Of a stretch of 8,562 nt of DNA, positions 1 through 5,866 are shown piece after piece. The DNA lies in contig JAGGAG010000116.1 in assembly GCA_017889745.1 (NCBI GenBank), forward strand, positions 1-8,562, written 5' to 3'. Each line of letters opens with the position of its first letter. Within the stretch, counting starts at the first letter, position 1. The position numbers and the translations under genes were made by a program. This DNA is from Gemmatimonadota bacterium. Its GTDB lineage: Bacteria; Gemmatimonadota; Gemmatimonadetes; Gemmatimonadales; GWC2-71-9. The notes under the pieces were generated by a model. The model was not told the DNA's origin and searched no databases. It worked only from the letters and a program-made list of their open reading frames with translations.

Positions 1-489
1 GAGGCGATGCGGGTGGCACACCGGCTCCGCCCCAGGGAGGAGAACGATTTCACCGTCGACAAGGCCGACGCGCTCGTGGCCTTCTGGAAGACGCTCACCA
101 AGGTGCTGTTCCGGATGATCCCCGGCGTCGTCTGCATCGGCATCGTGGTGGGCGGCATCGTCATCATGAACATCATGCTGATGTCGGTCAACGAGCGCAC
201 CTACGAGATCGGCCTGCGCAAGTCGCTTGGCGCCACGCGCCGCGACATCCGCCGGCAATTCCTGGTGGAAACGGTGGTGCTGTCGTTCCTCGGCGGCGTC
301 ATGGGCGTCATCGCGGGATGGGGCTTCAGCTACGCCGTGTCGAACCTGACGCCGCTGCCGGCCCGGGTCACCCTCTGGTCGGTGGGGGTGGCGCTCGCCC
401 TGGGTGCGGCGACGGGCATCATCTTCGGGGTGTACCCGGCCGCGCGGGCCGCGCGGCTCGACCCGATCACCGCGCTGCGGGCGGAGTAG
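1..489 (+). CDS. MacB/FtsX-type ABC transporter permease, C-terminal part (partial)
   Basis: This is the C-terminal 162 residues of an integral membrane permease; the reading frame is open back to base 1, so the true start lies outside the window. Three hydrophobic segments are visible at fragment residues about 40-60, 90-113 and 124-144. Between the first two is the cytoplasmic hallmark of the family, NERTYEIGLRKSLGATRRDI, and the protein ends in the usual DPITALRAE tail. This arrangement is the C-terminal FtsX domain of MacB-like exporters, which couple cytoplasmic ATP hydrolysis to mechanotransmission or export of lipids, peptides or drugs. The substrate cannot be read from the sequence. 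The next gene encodes a second permease of the same family 4 bases downstream, so the two probably form a heterodimer. The ATPase subunit or domain is not seen and is expected upstream. Confidence in the family is high. Confidence 0.93.
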   Translation, partial: EAMRVAHRLRPREENDFTVDKADALVAFWKTLTKVLFRMIPGVVCIGIVVGGIVIMNIMLMSVNERTYEIGLRKSLGATRRDIRRQFLVETVVLSFLGGVMGVIAGWGFSYAVSNLTPLPARVTLWSVGVALALGAATGIIFGVYPAARAARLDPITALRAE

Positions 490-493
490 CGGC

Positions 494-1735
494 GTGGCGC
501 GCATCCCGAACGTGGCCGAGGGGATGGTCATCGCCCTCGACACGATGCGGACCAACAAGCTCCGGTCCGGCCTCACGATCCTCGGCGTGGTGATCGGGGT
601 GGCCACGGTCATGACGATCGCCTCGATGGTCCAGGGCATCCGGACCCAGATCTTCAACGCGGTAGAGGTGGCCGGGCCCACCACCTTCTATGTGGTGCGG
701 TTCTTCTCCCAGGTGCCGCTCAACCCCGATCGGCTCCCCTACGAAGTGCGTATCCGGCCACCGGTCGACGAACGGGATGCCGCCGCGGTGGCCCAGCTGC
801 CCGAGATCTCGTATGCCGGCCTGTGGGTGCAGATCTTCCAGCGCATCGAGTTCGAGGGGATCAACACCCAGTCCGTCAGCGTCTTCGGCGCCGACGACCA
901 CTACCTCGAGATCAACGGCGGCACCCTGCTCAAGGGGCGCTTCTTCACCCAGGCGGAACTCGATGGGGATGACGTGGCGCTGATTGAGGAGGAGGTAGCG
1001 CAACGGCTCTTCGGCCAGATGAACCCCATCGATGCCACCATCCGGGTTGGTGCCAAGGCCATGCGGGTCATCGGGATCTTCCAGAACGCGGCGAACATCT
1101 TCATGCCACCGGGCCAGGAATACGGCGCCGTGCTGCCGTTCCAGACCGTGCGGCGCAACTACCGGTACGACGACACCAACAGCCTGTTCATCGCCGTGAA
1201 GCCCCGGACCTCCGCCGGCGTGACCGAAGCGCAGGACGCCGTCACCGTCGCGCTGCGACGGGTGCGCGGGCTCCGACCCGGAATGCCGAACACCTTCGAC
1301 CTCATCACCCAGGACCAGATCCTCAGCGTGGTCGGCAACTTCACGACCTACTTCTTCGTGGCCATGATCGCGCTCTCCAGCGTGGCCCTGCTGGTCGGCG
1401 GCATCGGCGTCATGGCCATCATGATGGTGTCGGTGACGGACCGCACCCGGGAGATCGGCCTCCGCAAGGCGCTCGGTGCCACCCGCCGCGAGATCCTCTG
1501 GCAGTTCCTGGTGGAGGCCGCGACCCTGACGTTCTTCGGTGGGCTGATCGGCGTGGTGGTCGGCCTCGGGTTTGGTGAGGTGGTGAAGCAGGCGTTCGGC
1601 TTCACCTCGGAGGTGCCGCTCTGGAGTGCCGTCGTGGCCTCGGCCGTCAGCATCGGTATCGGGCTGGTGTTCGGACTGATCCCGGCCAACCGGGCGGCCC
1701 GGATGGACCCGGTGGAGGCGCTGCGACATGAATGA
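494..1735 (+). CDS. MacB/FtsX-type ABC transporter permease
   Basis: Predicted permease of 413 residues. I chose the GTG at 494 because GGAG at 483-486, inside the end of the upstream gene, sits 7 bases before it, and the protein then begins just ahead of the expected first helix. A longer in-frame ORF reaches back to 404 but would overlap the upstream gene heavily with low-complexity Arg/Ser residues. The family layout is clear. A first membrane helix lies at about residues 27-45, then a large periplasmic MacB core domain at about 50-280, then helices at about 287-309, 341-360 and 376-396. The cytoplasmic motif DRTREIGLRKALGATRREI follows helix 2, and the C-terminus is DPVEALRHE. There is no nucleotide-binding domain, so a separate ATPase must serve it. 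It closely resembles the preceding partial permease and is probably its translationally coupled partner. Substrate unknown. Confidence 0.93.
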   Translation: MARIPNVAEGMVIALDTMRTNKLRSGLTILGVVIGVATVMTIASMVQGIRTQIFNAVEVAGPTTFYVVRFFSQVPLNPDRLPYEVRIRPPVDERDAAAVAQLPEISYAGLWVQIFQRIEFEGINTQSVSVFGADDHYLEINGGTLLKGRFFTQAELDGDDVALIEEEVAQRLFGQMNPIDATIRVGAKAMRVIGIFQNAANIFMPPGQEYGAVLPFQTVRRNYRYDDTNSLFIAVKPRTSAGVTEAQDAVTVALRRVRGLRPGMPNTFDLITQDQILSVVGNFTTYFFVAMIALSSVALLVGGIGVMAIMMVSVTDRTREIGLRKALGATRREILWQFLVEAATLTFFGGLIGVVVGLGFGEVVKQAFGFTSEVPLWSAVVASAVSIGIGLVFGLIPANRAARMDPVEALRHE

Positions 1736-1866
1736 CCTGACTGCGTCAACAGTGAACGGTGAACAGTGAAGAGGATTGCACGCACCGTTCACGCCGTTCA
1801 GAAGTCGCGCTGTGCATGGTTCCGGACGCCCCGCATCTCCCGCCCGACCCGAACCGAAGGTGGGAT
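1736..1866. other. Intergenic region between permease and DUF4349 lipoprotein genes
   Basis: This is the longest gap in the window (131 bases). Its first half carries the heptamer and inverted repeat described separately. The second half (about 1801-1866) is GC-rich; I see no convincing -35/-10 pair, only the AAGG (1857-1860) ribosome-binding sequence for the lipoprotein gene. A promoter for the lipoprotein is expected here, since the repeat and gap suggest a transcription-unit boundary, but I cannot point to it. Confidence 0.5.
1752..1800. repeat. Heptamer direct repeat with inverted copies (potential stem-loop)
   Basis: Three consecutive 7-base units start with GTGAA (GTGAACG, GTGAACA, GTGAAGA, 1752-1772). 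After a short spacer, CCGTTCA occurs twice in the opposite sense (1785-1791 and 1794-1800). GTGAACGGTG at 1752-1761 is perfectly complementary to CACCGTTCAC at 1783-1792, giving a 10-bp stem with a 21-base loop. It lies just after the stop of the second permease and before the lipoprotein gene. There is no run of T after the stem, so a classical intrinsic terminator is not supported. It could be a transcript 3'-end structure or a dispersed extragenic repeat. Confidence 0.6.
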
Positions 1867-2781
1867 ATGCGTCAATCAGTGCTCGTTCCGTCACTTGCCG
1901 TGCTGATGCTGGCCGCGTGCGGCGTGCGCCAACAGGCCGGGATCGACGAGGTGCGTCGCGAGGAAGCATTGAAGTCACAGGTGGCCGCAGATGCGCCAGG
2001 AAACGCCACGGCGCAGGTCGTGGCGGGTACGCTGGGGCCGGACGATTTCAGGGCGGACGCCGAAGGAGGCTCCGGCTTCGCGCTCCCCGGAACCGGCGTG
2101 GCAGCCCTGCCGGTGGACGCAATGCTCATTCGCACCGGGAACGCGAGCATCGAGGTCCGCTCGCTCGACCCCGCCATCGACCAGGTCAGGGCGCTCGCCG
2201 GCCGGATGGGCGGATTCGTCGCGAACACCAGCATCCAGGCCGGTAACGAACGGCTCCGCACCGCCTCCATCGAGCTTCGCATCCCCAACGAGCAGTTCGA
2301 TGCGGCCGTCTCGGGCCTCAACGGACTGGGCAAGCTGGAAACCGTGCAGGTGACGACCGAGGACGTGGGAGAGCAATACACCGATATCGCGGCCCGGGTA
2401 ACCAACGCGCACCGGCTGGAGGATCGGCTCATTGACGTCCTCGCGCGGCGCCCCGGCAAGCTGCAGGACATCCTGGCCGTCGAGCGTGAACTGGCCCGGG
2501 TCCGTGAGGAGATCGAGCGGTACGAGGGACGGCTGCGCTACCTCAAGTCGCGCGCGGCCACCAGCCGCCTCACCCTTGCGGTGCACGAGCCGGTCCCCGT
2601 GCTGGAGAAGACCGGCCAGTCGCCGCTGGTGGACGCCGTGCGTCAGGCATGGGGTCGATTCCTCGGGCTCGTGACCCTTGCGATCGGCTGGTCCGGCGTC
2701 GTGATTCCGGTGGGACTGATCGGGGCAGGCGCCTGGTGGACCTTGCGGCGCCGGCGCCGCCCGCTGCCGCAGCCGGCCTAG
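1867..2781 (+). CDS. DUF4349 domain-containing lipoprotein
   Basis: Predicted protein of 304 residues. I chose the ATG at 1867, not the longer ORF start at 1759, because it gives a clean lipoprotein signal: MRQSV, a hydrophobic stretch, then the lipobox LAAC with the lipidated Cys at residue 18. AAGG at 1857-1860 precedes it at good spacing. A low-complexity linker (about 20-80) leads into the DUF4349 region (about 85-242), recognisable from MLIRTGNASIEV, the conserved IELRIPNEQFD, and VTTEDVGEQYTDIAARVTN. A charged helical, probably coiled-coil segment follows (about 175-228). A C-terminal membrane helix (about 265-292) ends in an Arg-rich tail, which should lie in the cytoplasm. The protein would therefore be anchored at both ends, with its bulk outside the inner membrane. 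The biochemical function of DUF4349 proteins is not established, and I do not assign one. Confidence 0.9.
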   Translation: MRQSVLVPSLAVLMLAACGVRQQAGIDEVRREEALKSQVAADAPGNATAQVVAGTLGPDDFRADAEGGSGFALPGTGVAALPVDAMLIRTGNASIEVRSLDPAIDQVRALAGRMGGFVANTSIQAGNERLRTASIELRIPNEQFDAAVSGLNGLGKLETVQVTTEDVGEQYTDIAARVTNAHRLEDRLIDVLARRPGKLQDILAVERELARVREEIERYEGRLRYLKSRAATSRLTLAVHEPVPVLEKTGQSPLVDAVRQAWGRFLGLVTLAIGWSGVVIPVGLIGAGAWWTLRRRRRPLPQPA

Positions 2782-2807
2782 CCGCCCTCATGGAGACCTG
2801 CTGAACG

Positions 2808-3524
2808 ATGACCGTTGATATCCTGGCGATCGCTGCCCATCGGGATGATGTCGAGCTCACGTGCGCTGGCACCCTGCTGCGCGCGGTCGACCAGGGTCAT
2901 CGCACTGGCATTCTCGACCTGACCGCCGGCGAGAGCGGAACGAGGGGCAACGCCGCCCTGCGCGCCGAGGAGGCGGAACGGGCTGCGGCGATCCTGGGGG
3001 TGGCAGAGCGCCGGAACGCGGGCCTTCCCGACGCCGGGCTATTCAACACCGAGGAGACGCGGCGCATCGTGGCGGGACACATCCGCCACTTCGCGCCGCG
3101 CGTCGTGATCCTTCCCTTCCCGGTCGGGCGCCATCCCGACCACCGCGTTGCCTCCGAGCTCGGACGGGACGCGGCATTCCTCGCGGGTCTCGCCCGCTTC
3201 CCGGCGGATGGCACTCCGCACCGGCCGCACAAACTGCTCTATTCACTCGCCTATCGCGAGGATCCGCTCAAGCCGACGTTCGTGGTGGACATCACCGATC
3301 AATTCGCGCGGAAGATGCAGGCGATCCGGTGTTACGGAAGCCAGTTCGATGGCGCCAAGGCGGCCGGGGAGATCTTCCCCACCGGCCAGGACCTCTATTC
3401 GCTCATCGAAATCCAGAACGCGCACTACGGCTCACTGATCCGCACCCGTTACGGCGAACCGTTCTTCACCCATGAGACACTCGCCGTGGACGACGTGACC
3501 CATCTCGGGGTGCAGAGCATGTAG
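2808..3524 (+). CDS. bshB1: Bacillithiol biosynthesis deacetylase BshB1-like (PIG-L/LmbE family)
   Basis: Zinc-dependent N-acetylglucosaminyl deacetylase of 238 residues, close to the usual BshB1 length. In bacillithiol synthesis BshB1 deacetylates GlcNAc-malate to GlcN-malate, the substrate for cysteine addition. The Rossmann-like start TVDILAIAAHRDDVE holds the first metal and catalytic residues (H11, D13, D14). The second metal motif is HPDH (109-112). BshB1-type signatures include GESGTRG (41-47), ITDQFARKMQAIRCYGSQF (162-180) and the C-terminal HYGSLI...YGEPF (206-219). The first motif reads HRDD where most PIG-L proteins have HPDD. The gene starts 26 bases after the lipoprotein gene; GGAG at 2792-2795 is a rather distant ribosome-binding site. 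No bshA or bshC lies in the window, so the pathway role rests on family resemblance; another GlcNAc-type substrate is possible. Confidence 0.85.
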   Translation: MTVDILAIAAHRDDVELTCAGTLLRAVDQGHRTGILDLTAGESGTRGNAALRAEEAERAAAILGVAERRNAGLPDAGLFNTEETRRIVAGHIRHFAPRVVILPFPVGRHPDHRVASELGRDAAFLAGLARFPADGTPHRPHKLLYSLAYREDPLKPTFVVDITDQFARKMQAIRCYGSQFDGAKAAGEIFPTGQDLYSLIEIQNAHYGSLIRTRYGEPFFTHETLAVDDVTHLGVQSM

Positions 3525-3539
3525 TCGGGCCGGGCGGGG

Positions 3540-3545
3540 TATACT
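3540..3545 (+). promoter_or_regulatory. Possible -10 element upstream of receiver-domain gene
   Basis: TATACT, one base from the TATAAT consensus, stands out in an otherwise GC-rich stretch 62 bases before the GTG start of the receiver gene. No good TTGACA-like -35 is visible about 17 bases upstream, where the sequence is the end of the deacetylase gene. Transcription from here would leave a leader of roughly 55 bases. The call rests on the hexamer and its location only. Confidence 0.35.
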
Positions 3546-3606
3546 TCAACAGCCTTCCCTCCGCTGCCTGCCACTCCCGGACGTCTCCCGGGTTCAAGGT
3601 CTCACA

Positions 3607-3999
3607 GTGTGTCCCCGCATCCCCGGCATCGGGGGGAGCTATATCGTTGTGGCTGACGAGGATCGCACCGTCGCCAATTTCGTCATCGACACGCTGGAAA
3701 AGGATGGGCACTCCGTCTTCTGGGCCTACGATGGTATCTCGGCCATCCAACTCGCGCTCAACCTCAAGGCCTGCGACCTGGTCATCAGCAACTCCCGCGT
3801 GGGCGGCCGAACGGGCGTGGACCTGATCAGCGACCTGCGCGAGCGGGTGCCCTGGCTCTCGATCCTGTACCTGGCCAACGACGGGCGGTCCAGCCCCGAG
3901 TTGGAGAAGAAGTTGCCGGCAAACGTTCCGGTGCTGCGAGAGCCATTCAGCGCCGAGACGCTGCGAACCGCCGTCACCTCGCTACTCCGGCAGTCCTGA
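3607..3999 (+). CDS. Stand-alone degenerate response-regulator receiver domain protein
   Basis: A protein of 130 residues made almost entirely of one CheY-like receiver fold, without an output domain. I chose the GTG at 3607 because AAGG at 3596-3599 sits 7 bases ahead and the first beta strand (YIVVADED, 12-19) is kept whole; the later GTG at 3649 would cut it. The acidic pocket is present (D17, E18, D19). Aligned with DLVLLDxxMPxxDG, the motif here is DLVISNSRVGGRTG (57-70), so the phosphoacceptor Asp is Asn62. The conserved Thr/Ser after beta 4 appears to be Ala90 (LYLAND). The conserved Lys before Pro-Phe is Glu112 (REPF). All three switch positions are changed, so it probably cannot be phosphorylated normally and may act by constitutive protein binding. 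It runs into the convergent kinase gene with an 18-base overlap. Partner unknown. Confidence 0.82.
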   Translation: MCPRIPGIGGSYIVVADEDRTVANFVIDTLEKDGHSVFWAYDGISAIQLALNLKACDLVISNSRVGGRTGVDLISDLRERVPWLSILYLANDGRSSPELEKKLPANVPVLREPFSAETLRTAVTSLLRQS

Positions 4000-5850
4000 C
4001 GCGGCGCCGTCCGCCTGGCCGAGGAGGGCCTGCGCACGTACGATGGCCCGGTCCAGGCCCGCCCGGTCGGGTGCTGGCCCCCGCAGGCGCAGCAATCCAA
4101 TCCTGAATTCCTCCAGCACCGCGACGGTGTCACCCAGCTGTCCCTCCAGTCCCAGTGACGGGTGCTGCATCATCTCGCCGCGAAGCCGGCGCGCCCGGTC
4201 CTCGAGCCCCTGGCTCAACTCGGCAATCTCCCCCAGTTCCGAAGCCATGGTCGGCTGGAGCGAATCGAGCAGCGCCATGACGGCCGAGCCGACGGCGACC
4301 TCCGTCGGCCGGTCCGCGCGGTATTCTGTCGAGCGCTCCGCACCCATTCCGGCGAGGACGAACGCGCCACGCATCAGCCGGCTGTCCCAGAGTCGGATCG
4401 CGACGTCGCCGAAAAGTGTGGCGCGCGCGAGAATCAGGCGGGCACCGCCCGCGATCGCGATGATGACCGCAAGCGCCAGGGGAACGACGAAGCGCAGGGG
4501 CATCTGTGTCATCGCCTGTCGGGCGGTGAGTCCCGGCTGCATCAGCACGGCGCCGGCGAGCGAGGCCACCGTCGCCAGTACCCCCGCGACGAACACGGCA
4601 CGCATGACCCGGATACGAGCGAGGTCGGGTGCGGGGTCGTCGCTGGACGCCCATATTTCCCGTCGCTCGGCGTCGCGCTCGGCACGCAACGCGCGCATCA
4701 GGTCGGCGTGGCCGTACCCGGCGCGCACCAGCGCTCGCGTTTCCCGGAACTCGGTGAACGCGAGCCAGGCGAGCCCAAGGGCACCCCCCGCGATCAGCGC
4801 CTCGTTGGTGAGCCCCCCGCGCCCGCGCAGCACCATCTGGCCGATGCCGAAGGCGGCCGCGCAGGCCACGCTGGCGAGCAGGAGCATTTCCCACTGGGGC
4901 CGGCGGAACCGGCGGAGATAGGTGCGGATCGGCAGGGGCACCCGTCGCGCCGTACCCATGGACTCCTCCAGGGCCTGCGCCAGCGCCTCGGCGGTGGCAA
5001 AGCGGGCCTCACGGTCTTTGGCGAGGCAGCGACTGAGCGTCGTCGCCAGTTGCGGCGGGAGGTCCCGGCGGAGTTCAGTCAGCGGTCGCGGCTCCGTCGC
5101 GATATGGCGGGTCAGGATCGACCGGATATCCGGCCCGGTAAACGGAACGGTCCCGGTGAGGACGTAGTAGCCAATGATCCCGAGCGAGTAGATGTCGCTC
5201 CGGCCGTCGACATCGTCGCCGGCGCACTGTTCCGGGCTCATGAACTCCGGGGTGCCAACGATCTCGCCCGCCATCGTGCCGCCGGGAATGCGGCTGACCT
5301 GCGCAATGCCGAAGTCCGCCACGAGCGGTCGCCGGCTCTCGCGGTCGATCAGGATGTTCTCGGGCTTGATGTCGCGGTGCACCACCCCACGCGCGTGGGC
5401 GTAGGCCAGGGCCCATGCGATGGACCGCAACAGCCTGGCGGCCTCCTCCGGTGCCATCGGGCCCTTCCGCTCTATCCGCTGGGCCAGCGTCTCCCCGTCC
5501 ACGCACGCCATCACGAAGAAGCTCATGCCATCGACTTCGTCCGCGAGGTGGATCGGCACGATGTTGGGGTGGTAGAGCTGGGCGGCGGTACGGGCCTCGC
5601 GAAGGAAGCGCTCCCGGATGTCGCTGCGGCTGGCGAGGTCGGGCCGCAGCAGCTTGATCGCGACTGGCCGGTCGAGGCGCACCTCGCGCGCCCGGTATAC
5701 CAGGCCCATCCCGCCGCGGCCCAACTCGGATTCGAGTGAGTACCTGCCTGCCAGCGCCTCCTGCAGCGCCAGAAAGGTGTCATCGACGAGGTGGTGGGGA
5801 CCCGAGGCCATGGCCCAATGTGCAGCGCTCACGCCCCTCCCGTAAGTCAT
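3982..5850 (-). CDS. Membrane-anchored serine/threonine protein kinase (PknB-type)
   Basis: Predicted protein of 622 residues. The N-terminal Hanks-type kinase domain (about 37-296) has all key motifs: glycine loop GRGGMGLVY (44-52), VAIK with ATP-anchoring Lys66, helix-C Glu85, HRDIKPEN (158-165, catalytic Asp160), DFG (179-181), GTPEFMSPEQ (199-208) and SDIYSLG (218-224). It is an RD-type and should be active. About four hydrophobic segments follow (321-342, 350-367, 417-437, 452-474). A charged helical tail of about 130 residues (490-622), probably cytosolic, comes after them. There are no PASTA, TPR or WD repeats. The start is uncertain: ATG 5850 is given, but GTG 5832 (GGAGG at 5836-5840, only 3 bases away) and ATG 5811 leave the kinase domain intact. 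It is divergent from the desulfurase gene and convergent with the receiver gene. The targets and the function of the C-terminal half are unknown. Confidence 0.93.
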   Translation of the reverse strand: MTYGRGVSAAHWAMASGPHHLVDDTFLALQEALAGRYSLESELGRGGMGLVYRAREVRLDRPVAIKLLRPDLASRSDIRERFLREARTAAQLYHPNIVPIHLADEVDGMSFFVMACVDGETLAQRIERKGPMAPEEAARLLRSIAWALAYAHARGVVHRDIKPENILIDRESRRPLVADFGIAQVSRIPGGTMAGEIVGTPEFMSPEQCAGDDVDGRSDIYSLGIIGYYVLTGTVPFTGPDIRSILTRHIATEPRPLTELRRDLPPQLATTLSRCLAKDREARFATAEALAQALEESMGTARRVPLPIRTYLRRFRRPQWEMLLLASVACAAAFGIGQMVLRGRGGLTNEALIAGGALGLAWLAFTEFRETRALVRAGYGHADLMRALRAERDAERREIWASSDDPAPDLARIRVMRAVFVAGVLATVASLAGAVLMQPGLTARQAMTQMPLRFVVPLALAVIIAIAGGARLILARATLFGDVAIRLWDSRLMRGAFVLAGMGAERSTEYRADRPTEVAVGSAVMALLDSLQPTMASELGEIAELSQGLEDRARRLRGEMMQHPSLGLEGQLGDTVAVLEEFRIGLLRLRGPAPDRAGLDRAIVRAQALLGQADGAASGLPE

Positions 5851-5851
5851 G

Positions 5852-5857
5852 TATATT
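5852..5857 (+). promoter_or_regulatory. Possible -10 element for the desulfurase-mnmA unit
   Basis: TATATT lies in the few bases between the kinase start (ATG on the minus strand at 5850) and the likely desulfurase ATG at 5867. Transcription starting about 7 bases downstream would leave a leader of only 2-4 bases, in line with there being no Shine-Dalgarno sequence before 5867. No clear -35 hexamer is seen upstream. The similar GTATACT occurs before the receiver gene at 3539-3545. Confidence 0.4.
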
Positions 5858-5866
5858 CCACGCCTT

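Noticed and set aside
1759..1866. Longer N-terminus for the DUF4349 lipoprotein gene
   Set aside because: The added residues are polar, come from the repeat region, and would bury the lipoprotein signal peptide that starts at 1867.
467..1978. A 503-codon open frame on the minus strand across the second permease
   Set aside because: It is His/Asp/Arg-rich without any family signature and crosses a real gene and an intergenic gap. It is a GC-driven shadow of the permease.
4162..5739. A 525-codon open frame on the plus strand opposite the kinase gene
   Set aside because: The minus-strand kinase has every catalytic motif in order. The opposite frame gives Arg/Ala/Gly-rich protein with no recognisable domain, as expected from antisense frames in GC-rich coding DNA.
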